DNA of 64,000 nucleotides. It comes from Mesorhizobium jarvisii (lineage in GTDB: Bacteria > Pseudomonadota > Alphaproteobacteria > Rhizobiales > Rhizobiaceae). The stretch's first letter is position 1. Every line of letters begins with the position of its first letter. The translations under genes were made by a program, and so were the position numbers. The notes beneath the pieces were generated by a model. The model saw only the letters and a list, made by a program, of their open reading frames with translations, had not been told where the DNA came from and ran no database searches. This document shows positions 37,450 through 45,433 of this stretch, piece by piece. The stretch lies in the NCBI RefSeq assembly GCF_003601985.1, contig NZ_QZXA01000007.1:124001-188000 (forward strand), written 5' to 3'.

Positions 37450-37614
37450 CTATTTCTTCTTGCCTGTCTTGCGCGCCGGCGATTCGACCGGTGACTTGAA
37501 CAGATCGGTCGCGGGGTCGGCGGCTTCGCTGGCTTTCGCGGCCGCCGGCTTGGCCGGCTTTGCTGCGGGAGCCGGTGCTACCGGCTGGTCCTTGGCGGAG
37601 AATTTGATGGCCAT
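37450..37614 (-). CDS. 54-aa Ala/Pro/Lys-rich protein
   Basis: The frame reads a 54-residue protein (starts MAIKFSAKDQPVAPAP, ends ARKTGKKK) with a GAGG site six bases before the ATG. It starts one base after the stop of the gene before it and ends four bases before the YkgJ start, so translation with the operon is likely. The middle is low-complexity Ala/Pro/Lys, like a disordered linker or nucleic-acid-binding tail. Function is unknown. Confidence 0.65.
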   Translation of the reverse strand: MAIKFSAKDQPVAPAPAAKPAKPAAAKASEAADPATDLFKSPVESPARKTGKKK

Positions 37615-37615
37615 G

Positions 37616-38023
37616 TCAGTCCTCGTCGGCGAAACGCGATGATGGGGCGCGCGGATTGCGCAAGCGGCCGATCAGCGCCGAAACCGCCGTGATGTTCATT
37701 TCCTCGGGCGACCAGTTCCTGGCTTCCGCAATGTGATGCGGCGCCAGTTCGCGATGCGTGCTGCCGCTATAGGCGGCATCCTGATAGGTGACCCGCTCCA
37801 GGGTCTTCTTGTCCTCGCGAACGTATTCGATCAGGTAGTTCGGGGCCTCGGCGCGGCCGCGCACGCCGACGCGCACCTGGGCATCGCCATGGGCACGCTT
37901 GCAGCGTTCGAGCTTCTCCAGCACACGGCGAACATATTCGACCGGCTTGTCCAGGGTTTCGACCATGTCGGCGATGGTCGCATCGGCTGCGATCGGCGTT
38001 GGCGGTACGCGCTTGGTGGCCAT
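37616..38023 (-). CDS. Conserved hypothetical protein, 135 aa
   Basis: The product is 135 aa, soluble and basic, with two likely N-terminal helices (ATIADMVETLDKPVEYVRRVLEKLERC) and a beta-rich middle. The N-terminal part resembles a small helical DNA-binding or adaptor fold but shows no recognisable motif. It shares one base with the stop of the upstream gene (TGATG) and is followed one base after its stop by the 54-aa gene, so the four genes are tightly coupled. I do not recognise the family. Confidence 0.72.
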   Translation of the reverse strand: MATKRVPPTPIAADATIADMVETLDKPVEYVRRVLEKLERCKRAHGDAQVRVGVRGRAEAPNYLIEYVREDKKTLERVTYQDAAYSGSTHRELAPHHIAEARNWSPEEMNITAVSALIGRLRNPRAPSSRFADED

Positions 38024-38250
38024 CAGCGTTTTCCGGCTCGTTTCGGCTGCGCCGCGAGTGCAGCGGCTGCCGCCATCTCTTCCGCTTCCTTTTCCAGGCG
38101 CAGTTCGCGCAAGCGGGCGGTCTTGGCTTCCCGCGCCTCGCTGACGGCATCGCGCTCGGATAGGATGCGATTGAGCGACATCGACTGGGTTTGCGTCTTG
38201 CTGAACAGCGACACCGCCGGATCGGCGGCGGTCTTCGAATGGGCGGTCAA
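38023..38250 (-). CDS. Short coiled-coil hypothetical protein, TTG start
   Basis: Read from a TTG at 38250 with AGGAG seven bases upstream, the product is 75 aa; an internal ATG would give about 52 aa. The C-terminal half is a charged, Ala/Glu/Lys/Arg-rich helix (SEAREAKTARLRELRLEKEA) that could form a coiled coil. It is the first gene of the four-gene small-protein operon. Function is unknown. Confidence 0.68.
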   Translation of the reverse strand: MTAHSKTAADPAVSLFSKTQTQSMSLNRILSERDAVSEAREAKTARLRELRLEKEAEEMAAAAALAAQPKRAGKR

Positions 38251-38411
38251 AATCTTTCTCCTGTCAGGAGCCTGGTGCCGATAGGGCGAGACCGGGTCTT
38301 CGGTCTGGACCACGCACAAAGCAACACGGCATCGGGTTCAAAATTGCTAAGGCGTCCCTTAGCACGTTCGGCCCGATGCGCAGCGCATTTTCGGTGGCAG
38401 CAAGCGTAAAA

Positions 38412-38439
38412 TGAAAAAGGCCAGGCACCGCCTGACCTT
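38412..38439 (-). terminator. Probable cspA terminator
   Basis: On the minus strand, AAGGTCAGGC-GGT-GCCTGGCCTT (one mismatch) is followed by a run of T. It lies about 155 bp beyond the cspA stop and is the only U-tailed hairpin before the next gene, so it probably ends the cspA transcript. Confidence 0.65.
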
Positions 38440-38499
38440 CCCTGGAGCGCCGCGCACCCTTTTTGGATGCACAAGGCAAACCCCTCATGCGCATGATGT

Positions 38500-38525
38500 G
38501 TCTTGGAAACTCAGGTTTCCAAGAC
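38500..38525. repeat. Perfect 11-bp hairpin in the cspA 3' region
   Basis: GTCTTGGAAAC-TCAG-GTTTCCAAGAC is a perfect stem with a four-base loop and no T-run on either strand. It may stabilise the 3' end of the cspA mRNA or be a protein site. Confidence 0.6.
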
Positions 38526-38594
38526 CACGCGCCAGAATTCGCCCTTCACCAGTGCCAGTACATCCGTGGTCACCGGGAGGGCTGAATTCGTTCT

Positions 38595-38804
38595 TCAGGC
38601 CGCCTTCAACTGGTCGGCGGACATCTTGCCCGACTTGTTGTCGCGGACCATCTCGTAACCGAGCTTCTGGCCCTCGACGATGTCGCGCATGCCGGCGCGC
38701 TCTACGGCCGAGATGTGGACGAAAACGTCGGCCGAGCCGTCGTCAGGCTGAATAAAACCAAAACCTTTGGTGGCGTTGAACCATTTAACTGTGCCGGTGC
38801 TCAT
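38595..38804 (-). CDS. cspA: Cold-shock protein, CspA family
   Basis: The product is 69 aa, the standard size. It has both RNA-binding motifs, RNP1 (KGFGFIQ, about residues 14-20) and RNP2 (DVFVHISAVE), on an OB fold. It binds single-stranded RNA and melts secondary structure. The upstream region is long (over 400 bp to the next gene), leaving space for a long cold-responsive leader as in other cspA genes. Start at 38804 was chosen because the protein begins there as in all relatives. Confidence 0.97.
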   Translation of the reverse strand: MSTGTVKWFNATKGFGFIQPDDGSADVFVHISAVERAGMRDIVEGQKLGYEMVRDNKSGKMSADQLKAA

Positions 38805-39119
38805 AAACGAACCCTTTCCATGGCAAATATTCGGTAATCGCGGTGCGACTGCACAGCGATTTTTGTCTCGATTTTTGATGGGGAAGTTCGTCAAAGGCGC
38901 GCATGCGTGCGCGGATAACAAAAGTCAGTCAAACAAATATCGACATAGTTCTTCTAGACTGCTTTTGCCGCCGAGTCAATTTCTGGTTTTCCAAAAGCCC
39001 AGATTCAATTTCAGGTTGTCACGCGAATAGAGCCTCAACTGATGAAAGGCAGAAAGACCAGCCTCCCGCAAAAAACCACACAACCCTGGAACCAATCCCA
39101 CGCCAGCGCATTTCTTTGG
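38805..39119. other. Upstream region of cspA
   Basis: No gene is seen. On the minus strand it should contain the cspA promoter and leader. A near-palindrome GCGCGCATGCGTGCGC stands at about 38897-38912. Confidence 0.5.
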
Positions 39120-39205
39120 GTCAGCAATTTCAGAGAGCAGTCTCAGGGATGCTGACAAAAGGACGCCTCCCGCACAATAACCGGTGCGAGGGGCGTTCTT
39201 ATTTG
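39120..39205 (+). ncRNA. Candidate small RNA 3' end with intrinsic terminator
   Basis: A stem GTCAGCA (39120-39126)/TGCTGAC (39150-39156) encloses an inner GAGA-GCAG-TCTC hairpin. It is followed by a 13-bp stem with one mismatch (39163-39175 with 39184-39196) and a T-rich tail. No protein gene on the + strand ends here, so the terminator has no obvious owner. A trans-acting small RNA starting upstream of 39120 would fit; I could not place a promoter with confidence. Confidence 0.45.
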
Positions 39206-39262
39206 TGCCTGAGCTGCTCGAGGCGCTATGGCCGGAGCCGGGCCGTTAGCTCGCGGTGTTGC

Positions 39263-39592
39263 CTACATAATCGTGCTGATCATCGGCAGAATCTCGTAGC
39301 GGAAGCCGCGGCCTGACCTTGCCACTGGATCGCCATCGGTCACCGCCTTTGCCTCGGCCTCGCTGCCGGCACGCAGGATCAGCAGGCCCCAAGGGCCGGC
39401 CGGATCGGCGACCGGGCCAGCCAAGATCATGGTGCCCTCGCACAGCTTGGCGCGCAAATAGTCGGCATGCCGGCTCATCAGCTCCCTCTCCTCGTCCGTC
39501 ATGGTGAAGGCGAAGTCTGGCCGCGGTGGGATCAGCCGGCAATGGAAGATCCTTGTCGTCGCGGCTTCACGTGGTGCTTCGTTGCTGGCCAT
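39263..39592 (-). CDS. YciI-family protein
   Basis: The product is 109 aa with a GAGGAGGATC site. It is a single YCII-related alpha/beta barrel: a first strand IFHCRLIPPRPDF, RHADYLRAKLCEGTMILAGPV with the conserved His, and PWGLLILRAGSEAEAKAVTDGDPVARSG. Such proteins are small dehydrochlorinase-like or sigma-factor-associated enzymes without a general function. It is followed after 45 bp by a glutathione S-transferase gene at its other side, read on the same strand. Confidence 0.9.
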   Translation of the reverse strand: MASNEAPREAATTRIFHCRLIPPRPDFAFTMTDEERELMSRHADYLRAKLCEGTMILAGPVADPAGPWGLLILRAGSEAEAKAVTDGDPVARSGRGFRYEILPMISTIM

Positions 39593-39637
39593 CGATCCTC
39601 CTCCAGAGCGAAATCTTATTGCCGACCTTTGTTCGGT

Positions 39638-40306
39638 CTATTCGTCCGGCCCCGGCTCCGGCCATGGCTCCTCCGCCGCCTGTGCATACCAGTGCCGCAT
39701 CGCCGGCATTGCCAGCACGGCGTCGACATAGGCCTTGGTGTCGGGCGCGAGTTCGCCGCCATACGTGTCGAAGCGGGTGACGACCGGCGCGTACATGGCA
39801 TCGGCCGCGGTGAAGTGGCCAAACAGGAATGGACCGCCCTTGCCGTATTTCTCGCGGCACTCACGCCACAGCGCCTCGATGCGTGCCCGCTGCACCTCCC
39901 CTTCGGCGTCGAGCGGCTTGTGCCCCTTCGGCCGCCGCAAATTCATCGGCCAGCCATAGCGCACCTCGCGAAAACCGGAATGCATCTCGGTTGCCGCCGC
40001 GCGCGCCAGGGCACGGGCGCCGATATCGGTCGGCCAGAGCTTTTTCTCGGGAAACAGGTCAGCGAGATATTCAAGGATGGCAAGGGTTTCCCAGACGATC
40101 CTGCCTCCTCCCTGCAACGGCTTGTGATTCAGGACGGGCACCTGACCGGTCGGCGACACTTTCGCCAGATTGGCAAAGGTCTCGGGCGTACGCAGCCGCA
40201 CAAAACCTTCCTCGAACGGGATCTCCAGATGCCTCATCGCCACCCATGGCCGCAGCGACCACGAGGAGAAGCATTTGTTGCCTATGTAGAGCGTGAAATC
40301 CGCCAT
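39638..40306 (-). CDS. Glutathione S-transferase
   Basis: The product is 222 aa from the ATG at 40306, chosen for its GGGAG site; the ATG at 40318 overlaps that site. The N-terminal thioredoxin fold contains IGNKCFSSWSLRPW, with Ser rather than Cys as the likely catalytic residue, and the cis-Pro loop TGQVPVL. The C-terminal all-helical domain includes GPFLFGHFTAADAMYAPV. It resembles maleylacetoacetate-isomerase-like and zeta-type GSTs. The substrate is unknown. Confidence 0.92.
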   Translation of the reverse strand: MADFTLYIGNKCFSSWSLRPWVAMRHLEIPFEEGFVRLRTPETFANLAKVSPTGQVPVLNHKPLQGGGRIVWETLAILEYLADLFPEKKLWPTDIGARALARAAATEMHSGFREVRYGWPMNLRRPKGHKPLDAEGEVQRARIEALWRECREKYGKGGPFLFGHFTAADAMYAPVVTRFDTYGGELAPDTKAYVDAVLAMPAMRHWYAQAAEEPWPEPGPDE

Positions 40307-40481
40307 TTTTCTCCCCATGCGCGCGGTGCGTCCGCGCAACCTATCCTGCCAGCCTTGCCACCGGAAGCGGGTCCGCCCAGCCATCTTGTTCCACGACCAC
40401 ACCTGGAACTTAACCGACACCGGTCCGTTTGTTCCCGGCGGACGAATTGCCCCGAATTCAAACTCCCGGGAGATGCGGAAC

Positions 40482-40661
40482 ATGGTGAACAAGGATCAGG
40501 TCGCTGGTCTGGCCAAGCAGGTCAAGGGTTCGGTCAAACAGGCTGCCGGCAAGGCGACCGGCAACAGGCGGACCCAAGCCGAGGGAATGGCCGACAAGGT
40601 CGCCGGCAAAGTGCAGAAGGCCTATGGCGACATGAAGGACAAGGTCAAGAAGGCGTTCTGA
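40482..40661 (+). CDS. CsbD-family stress protein
   Basis: The product is 59 aa from the ATG at 40482, which has GGGAG nine bases upstream; the ATG at 40473 overlaps that site. It is a typical CsbD protein: MVNKDQVAGLAKQVKGSVKQ, then AAGKATGNRRTQAEGMADKV, a highly charged and Gly-poor amphipathic sequence. CsbD proteins are made under general stress and have unclear biochemical roles. A strong terminator follows at once, so it is a single-gene unit. Confidence 0.92.
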   Translation: MVNKDQVAGLAKQVKGSVKQAAGKATGNRRTQAEGMADKVAGKVQKAYGDMKDKVKKAF

Positions 40662-40691
40662 TCCCACATCGAGACATGTCGTGGCCTTCGG

Positions 40692-40719
40692 AAAGGCGGC
40701 CGTCAAGGGCCGCCTTTTT
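40692..40719 (+). terminator. csbD intrinsic terminator
   Basis: A 10-bp stem AAAGGCGGCC/GGCCGCCTTT with a six-base loop is followed by T residues. It lies 30 bp after the csbD stop and borders the convergent phosphoesterase gene. Confidence 0.88.
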
Positions 40720-41852
40720 CACGTGCTCCAGCCCTTGCTGAAGGCGTTGGTGAAGTTGACCCCGCCTTGGTCGTCGGTCGCCTCGCCCAGCGCCACGTCC
40801 ATGCCATCGCTGGTCACCCGGGCCACGGCGAACCCTCCCATATAAGCGGCCTTCGGCTTGAACAGGTCGAGCCCGTCACGGCGGTAGATCAGCGGCGTGT
40901 CATGCTGGTGGCCGTGGAAAATGCCGACGACATTGTAGCCCTTCAGCACCGCCAACAGCGCCTGCCTGTCGGCCTCGCCCCACCAGTGCGGCGCACCGGC
41001 GCCCTTTTCGTCGTAGGTGCGCTTGGCGGGATCCCATCGCTCCGTCGAAAACGTGTCCCAGCCGTAGTGCTGGAACAGGATGACGGGGCGGCCATCCGCC
41101 GCATAGGTCGCCAGATCCTGCTTGAGCCAAGGCAGGCTCGAGTCGGCGCCGTGACCGGTGTCGCCGGTGAAACGATGCGTCTGGACGAGGTGCAGGCCGC
41201 CCCAGTCCCATGAATAGCAGTCAGTGTCGACATCGTAGCTGGTGGCCGGCACCGGTGGCTTGAAGAACACGCCGGGGCGGTGGTTGACCTCGACATAGTC
41301 GCGCAGTTCACGCCGGTACCAATCGACATGATGCGACGGACCGTTCTGGTCGAGATCATGGTTTCCGAGCCCGACATAGACCGGCATGTGGACGCGATCC
41401 GGGCCAACGCCTTGGCTATAGCGCTGGCTGAACTGAAGCAGTTGCGTGCCCTCGCTCGGCTGGGTGATCTGGCCACCGCCATCGTCGGTGATGTCGCCGC
41501 CGACGACAAGACCGAGCGGCATGCCGATCCGGTTGCCGGCCGAACGCGAGCCGGTGGCGACGCCGTTGATCTCGGCCGGCCAGTGCTTGTCGTTGATGGC
41601 GTTCAGCGCCGCGACATTGCGCAGCAGCGCGACGTGGGTCTTGCCCTCCTGCTGGCAGTTGGGGCTGAGGCCGCTTGCCATGCGGCAGGCATGGACATCG
41701 GCGATGAACAGGAAGGTGGCGTCGATGGGCTGGATGCGCTGCCCGGTCTGGCCGAACGCCGGGCGTGAAAGCGCGCCGGCCGCGGCAAGACCCGCGGCCT
41801 GCATCAGAAAGCTGCGACGTGACAGCAATTGTGGCCCCTGGTGATTCATCAT
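40719..41852 (-). CDS. Tat-exported metallophosphoesterase
   Basis: The product is 377 aa from the ATG at 41852. A Tat signal (SRRSFLMQAAGLAAAGAL) is followed by a calcineurin-like phosphoesterase: FLFIADVH, GLVVGGDITDDGG, VGLGNHD, FQHYG and a FHGHQHD metal site near the C-terminus. All the metal-binding blocks are present. It should act in the periplasm on a phosphodiester or phosphomonoester; the substrate is unknown. Confidence 0.9.
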   Translation of the reverse strand: MMNHQGPQLLSRRSFLMQAAGLAAAGALSRPAFGQTGQRIQPIDATFLFIADVHACRMASGLSPNCQQEGKTHVALLRNVAALNAINDKHWPAEINGVATGSRSAGNRIGMPLGLVVGGDITDDGGGQITQPSEGTQLLQFSQRYSQGVGPDRVHMPVYVGLGNHDLDQNGPSHHVDWYRRELRDYVEVNHRPGVFFKPPVPATSYDVDTDCYSWDWGGLHLVQTHRFTGDTGHGADSSLPWLKQDLATYAADGRPVILFQHYGWDTFSTERWDPAKRTYDEKGAGAPHWWGEADRQALLAVLKGYNVVGIFHGHQHDTPLIYRRDGLDLFKPKAAYMGGFAVARVTSDGMDVALGEATDDQGGVNFTNAFSKGWST

Positions 41853-41985
41853 CGGCGGAATTTCAGCACAAGCGACGTCCGTCCGTCCAGTTTCGGCAAT
41901 ACCGGCACTGCCTTGACCATCGACATCGCCATGAACGTCTGCCAACTTCTACCTGCGCTTGTATTCGCAAGAAACGGGGAAAGCC

Positions 41986-42578
41986 ATGAAGAGCGCGCTT
42001 ATCGGCATGGCATTGGCGGTTTTGCTGCCGGCAGGTGTTGCGTTTGCCGGTCCATGTGTCGATGCGAAGTCCGCGAAAAACGGGGCATCCTGGCACGGCC
42101 AGGCATTCAAAGCGAGTTTCGGCCCGTCGCCGGCGGGATGATCTCCGTCGCCAACACCTATGAGTCGCAGTCACCGCAAAAGCAGTTCCTGTTCGCTGGC
42201 CTGATCGAGGTTTTTCGCGACAGCGACATCGGCCGGCTGGCAATGATCCCGTTTTCCGACCTGCGAAAACTGTTTCCGCTGAAGGCGGGAACCAAGAGCA
42301 CGATCGAGTTCGTCGAGCTGTCGCCGGCCAAGCAGCCGAAGGCCACCAAGACGTTGACGCTGGTCGTCGAGGGCAAGGAAACCTTCAGCCTAGGCGGCTG
42401 CAAATACAACGTTCTGGCTGTCAAGGAGACCTTCAAGAACGGCGCCGGCGAGACGCTCGATACGTGCACCGCGCTTTATGCGCCCGATCTGCAGGCGTCC
42501 CTTGCCCGGCGCTATGATGAAGGCACCAGCGCGGAATCGGTCAACGGCTACGAGACGATCAAGCCGCTGGCCGAGTAG
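41986..42578 (+). pseudogene. Frameshifted exported protein
   Basis: A good ribosome site (GGGGAAAG) and signal peptide (MKSALIGMALAVLLPAGVAFA) start a frame that stops at 42138-42140. A continuous second frame then runs to 42578 with a plausible beta-rich domain containing two Cys (GGCKYN, LDTCTALY). One missing G in the GGG run at 42135-42137 would join them as ...SPAG-MISVANTY.... It may be a true pseudogene, a sequencing error or a phase-variable site. The domain is not recognised. Confidence 0.72.
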
Positions 42579-42617
42579 AGGGTCCATGGCGCGAAAGAAG
42601 CCTTTGGACTGGTCTGA

Positions 42618-43739
42618 TCAAAAGCGGCTTGGACGGAAGTTCGCAAGCAGTGGATGCTCAATGCCGCTGGCGATCTCGCCGGCAAGCAGCTCGCCCGCGA
42701 TCAGGCCAAGCGTTGCGCCGCTGTGGCTGAAGGCAACATAATATCCCTGGATATCCTTCAACTGGCCAAAGACCGGCTCGCCGTCTCCGGGGATCGGCTT
42801 GGGTCCGACACCGTAGCTTTGCAATTCCAACTTTGGATGTCCCTCGATAACATTCGAGGCTTCGTTGAGAAGCCCCTGGATGGTCGAAGTCTTTACGCTA
42901 TAGGTGCCGTCCGAATTGACCACCACCTCTTCTTCAGACCAGGCGGAATCGAGCGCGAGGGCTCCGTCCGGCGTCGGCCGGATGGCGACGCGCGGCGTGT
43001 TGAGCACGGCCCGAAGGGGCAAGTCGACCGGCTTGGTCCTGACGAGCAGCGCGATCGGCGTCCCATCGGCGATATACTGGCGGGAGTCCGCAACCATACG
43101 CGGCACATCGCCGCCGGTCGCCAGGAGTATCGCGTCGGCAGCAAGGCTGATGCCGCTTGTCGTAGTGACGCCGGTGGCACGACCGTCGACGACCGTGACC
43201 GCGGCGCTTCCGGCATCGGTGACCAGTTGCCCGCCACGCTCCACGAACTCCGCAATCAATATCTCGATCAGCGACGGCAGGTCGACCCAGCCCTCGCCGG
43301 GATTGAAGATCGCGCCTTGAGGTGTGACGGCGCTTGCTGCGACACCTGGCGTGACCGAGGCTATGGCGTCCGCGGACAGATGTTGCGCGTCATAGCCGAG
43401 GTCTTTTTCGTGGGCGAAGACATCGTCGATCTCGTTCGAGGCGTCATCCGCGTCCCATGTCAGGCCACCGTCGAAACGCAGCCAGGCGGCATCAGGGTAT
43501 CTCGCCGACAGCGTCCGGTAGCGATCGATACCGATCATGCGTAGGCGATGATATTCAGCCGATCGCTTGCGCGCGGAATTGAGCCAAGCGAGCGAACGGC
43601 CGGAGGCTCCCTTGGCGAGCGGTCCATCATTGACCAGGACGGTTTGGATGCCGAGCCTTGCAAGATGAACGGCCGAGGAGACGCCGAAAATGCCGCCCCC
43701 GACAACAACGACCTTTGAGACCGAACGTGGTGTAGCCAT
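42618..43739 (-). CDS. FAD-dependent amine/D-amino-acid oxidase (DadA-like)
   Basis: The product is 373 aa. It starts with an FAD fingerprint (VVVVGGGIFGVSSAVHLA) and has the DAO layout: GASGRSLAWLNSARK, a glycine-rich second FAD motif AFSHSGATLGLIAGELLA, and a substrate domain between. Such enzymes oxidise amino acids, opines or N-methyl amines. It lies 56 bp downstream of a fused ABC transporter and its binding protein on the same strand, so the three probably import and oxidise one compound. Control is probably by the LacI gene at the far end. Confidence 0.9.
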   Translation of the reverse strand: MATPRSVSKVVVVGGGIFGVSSAVHLARLGIQTVLVNDGPLAKGASGRSLAWLNSARKRSAEYHRLRMIGIDRYRTLSARYPDAAWLRFDGGLTWDADDASNEIDDVFAHEKDLGYDAQHLSADAIASVTPGVAASAVTPQGAIFNPGEGWVDLPSLIEILIAEFVERGGQLVTDAGSAAVTVVDGRATGVTTTSGISLAADAILLATGGDVPRMVADSRQYIADGTPIALLVRTKPVDLPLRAVLNTPRVAIRPTPDGALALDSAWSEEEVVVNSDGTYSVKTSTIQGLLNEASNVIEGHPKLELQSYGVGPKPIPGDGEPVFGQLKDIQGYYVAFSHSGATLGLIAGELLAGEIASGIEHPLLANFRPSRF

Positions 43740-43795
43740 GGGATATTCTTTCACTGGTGAGGTTGGATTGGAGCCGTCTCGGGGCTCATGCGCGA

Positions 43796-45337
43796 TCAAA
43801 GCACTTCGGCAAGGAAGTGCTTCAGACGCGTACTTTTCGGCGTGTCAAAGATCGCGGCAGGCGTGCCGACCTCGATGACGCGGCCTTCATCCATGAAGGC
43901 GACCTGATCGGCGACTTTGCGGGCAAAGCCCATTTCATGCGTCACCACGACCATTGTCATGCCGCGCCGGCCGAGGTCCGCCATCAGGTTGAGAACGCCC
44001 TTCACCAGTTCGGGATCGAGAGCGCTCGTCACCTCGTCAAACAGGATGACCTCCGGGTCCATTGCCAGCGCACGGGCGATTGCCACACGCTGCTGCTGTC
44101 CGCCGGAAAGACCGCCGGGACGATGGTGTTTGCGGGCGGCAAGGCCAACATCAGCTAGGCGCGCCTCGGCGATGCGCTCGGCCTCCTGCACCGGAATGCC
44201 CTTGATCTTGGTCAGCGACAGCATGACGTTTTCCAAGGCCGTGTGATCGGGAAACAGATTGAAATGCTGGAAAACCATGCCGACACGCCGGCGCAGTTTT
44301 TCAGGCTTCATTGCCAGTATGCTCGCGCCATCGAGCAGCACGTCCCCGCCTTTGGGTTCGACCAGGCGATTGAGGCAGCGCAGCAGGGTCGACTTGCCCG
44401 ACCCTGAGGGGCCGATGACACAGGTGACCGTCCCCGGTTTGACCTTCAGGCTGACCCCCTTGAGGACATCGAGATTGCCATAGGCCATGTCGAGACCGGT
44501 GATGGTGAGACTGCCGCCCTTGAAGCGGGGAAGCGCAGCGTTGCCTTCAGGGCCGGCCTCGGAGCGTGGGCGGCTGATGGCGCTCTCCAGTTCGCTCACT
44601 TCGGCGAGGCCGCTGGTGACGAGGCCGGCCTTTTGCTTTCCGACGCGCAGCGAATTGTCGATGTAATTGACCACATGGGTCAGCGGCACGGTGATGACGA
44701 GATAGAAAACACCGGCCAGAAGCAATGGAGAGAGGTTTCCGGTGACCACCGCCTGGTCCTGACCGACGCGGAAAATCTCGCGCTCCGACGCGAGCAGACC
44801 GAGGAAGTAGACAAGGCTCGAATCCTTGACGTTGCCGATGAACTGGTTGACCAGGGCCGGCAAGACGCGGCGGATGCCTTGCGGTATCACGATCAGGCGC
44901 ATGCCTTGGCCGTAGCTCATGCTGAGCGCCCGGCAGGCCTCCATCTGCCCGCGCTCGACGCTCTGGATGCCCGAGCGGAAGATTTCGCCGATATAGGCGC
45001 CGGCGATCAGGCTGAGGGCGAGAATGCCAAGCGGATAGGGCGAAGGGCCAAAGATTTCACGGCCGATGCGGGCAAAGCCCTGGCCTATCAGCAGAATCGT
45101 GACGATGGCCGGAAGGCCACGGAAAATATCCGTGTAGACCCGGGCGGGAATGCGCAGCCAACGCGATTGCGAGATGCCCATGACTGCCAGGATCATGCCA
45201 AGAATGACACCCAGCACCGTGGACGCGGCCGCAAGGATCAAGGTGTTCTTCAATCCGATGGTGATCATGCTGGGCAGCACGTCCGCCATGGCCTGCCAGT
45301 CGAGGAAACTGCGCCGCAAGTTTTCAAGCCAGTCCAT
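43796..45337 (-). CDS. Polar amino-acid ABC permease-ATPase fusion
   Basis: The product is 513 aa. Residues about 20-235 are a HisM-type permease with the IGNVKDSSLVYFLGL segment and the EAA loop ACRALSMSYGQGMRLIVIPQ. After a Ser/Glu-rich linker, residues about 270-513 are an ATPase with GPSGSGKST, LSGGQQQRV and VILFDEVTSALD. The two are normally separate genes. As a homodimer it would supply both permease and both ATPase subunits. The binding-protein gene lies 96 bp upstream. Confidence 0.93.
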   Translation of the reverse strand: MDWLENLRRSFLDWQAMADVLPSMITIGLKNTLILAAASTVLGVILGMILAVMGISQSRWLRIPARVYTDIFRGLPAIVTILLIGQGFARIGREIFGPSPYPLGILALSLIAGAYIGEIFRSGIQSVERGQMEACRALSMSYGQGMRLIVIPQGIRRVLPALVNQFIGNVKDSSLVYFLGLLASEREIFRVGQDQAVVTGNLSPLLLAGVFYLVITVPLTHVVNYIDNSLRVGKQKAGLVTSGLAEVSELESAISRPRSEAGPEGNAALPRFKGGSLTITGLDMAYGNLDVLKGVSLKVKPGTVTCVIGPSGSGKSTLLRCLNRLVEPKGGDVLLDGASILAMKPEKLRRRVGMVFQHFNLFPDHTALENVMLSLTKIKGIPVQEAERIAEARLADVGLAARKHHRPGGLSGGQQQRVAIARALAMDPEVILFDEVTSALDPELVKGVLNLMADLGRRGMTMVVVTHEMGFARKVADQVAFMDEGRVIEVGTPAAIFDTPKSTRLKHFLAEVL

Positions 45338-45433
45338 TCGCCCGCCTTTCGGTTGCGCTGTCCGCATCGTCCGCCATCAAGCGCGGAAGCGTAAGGTCCG
45401 GCCGCCGACTTTTGTGCCGGCGGCCGGGTGCGG

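Larger units (their letters stand above)
38251..38594. other. Non-coding stretch with two hairpins downstream of cspA
   Basis: I see no convincing gene. The left end should hold the promoter of the small-protein operon, and the rest holds the two hairpins listed separately. Short open frames here lack ribosome sites and family resemblance. Confidence 0.55.

Noticed and set aside
38264..38494. 76-codon frame on the minus strand between cspA and the small-protein operon
   Set aside because: It crosses the probable cspA terminator, has no ribosome site and shows no recognisable pattern.
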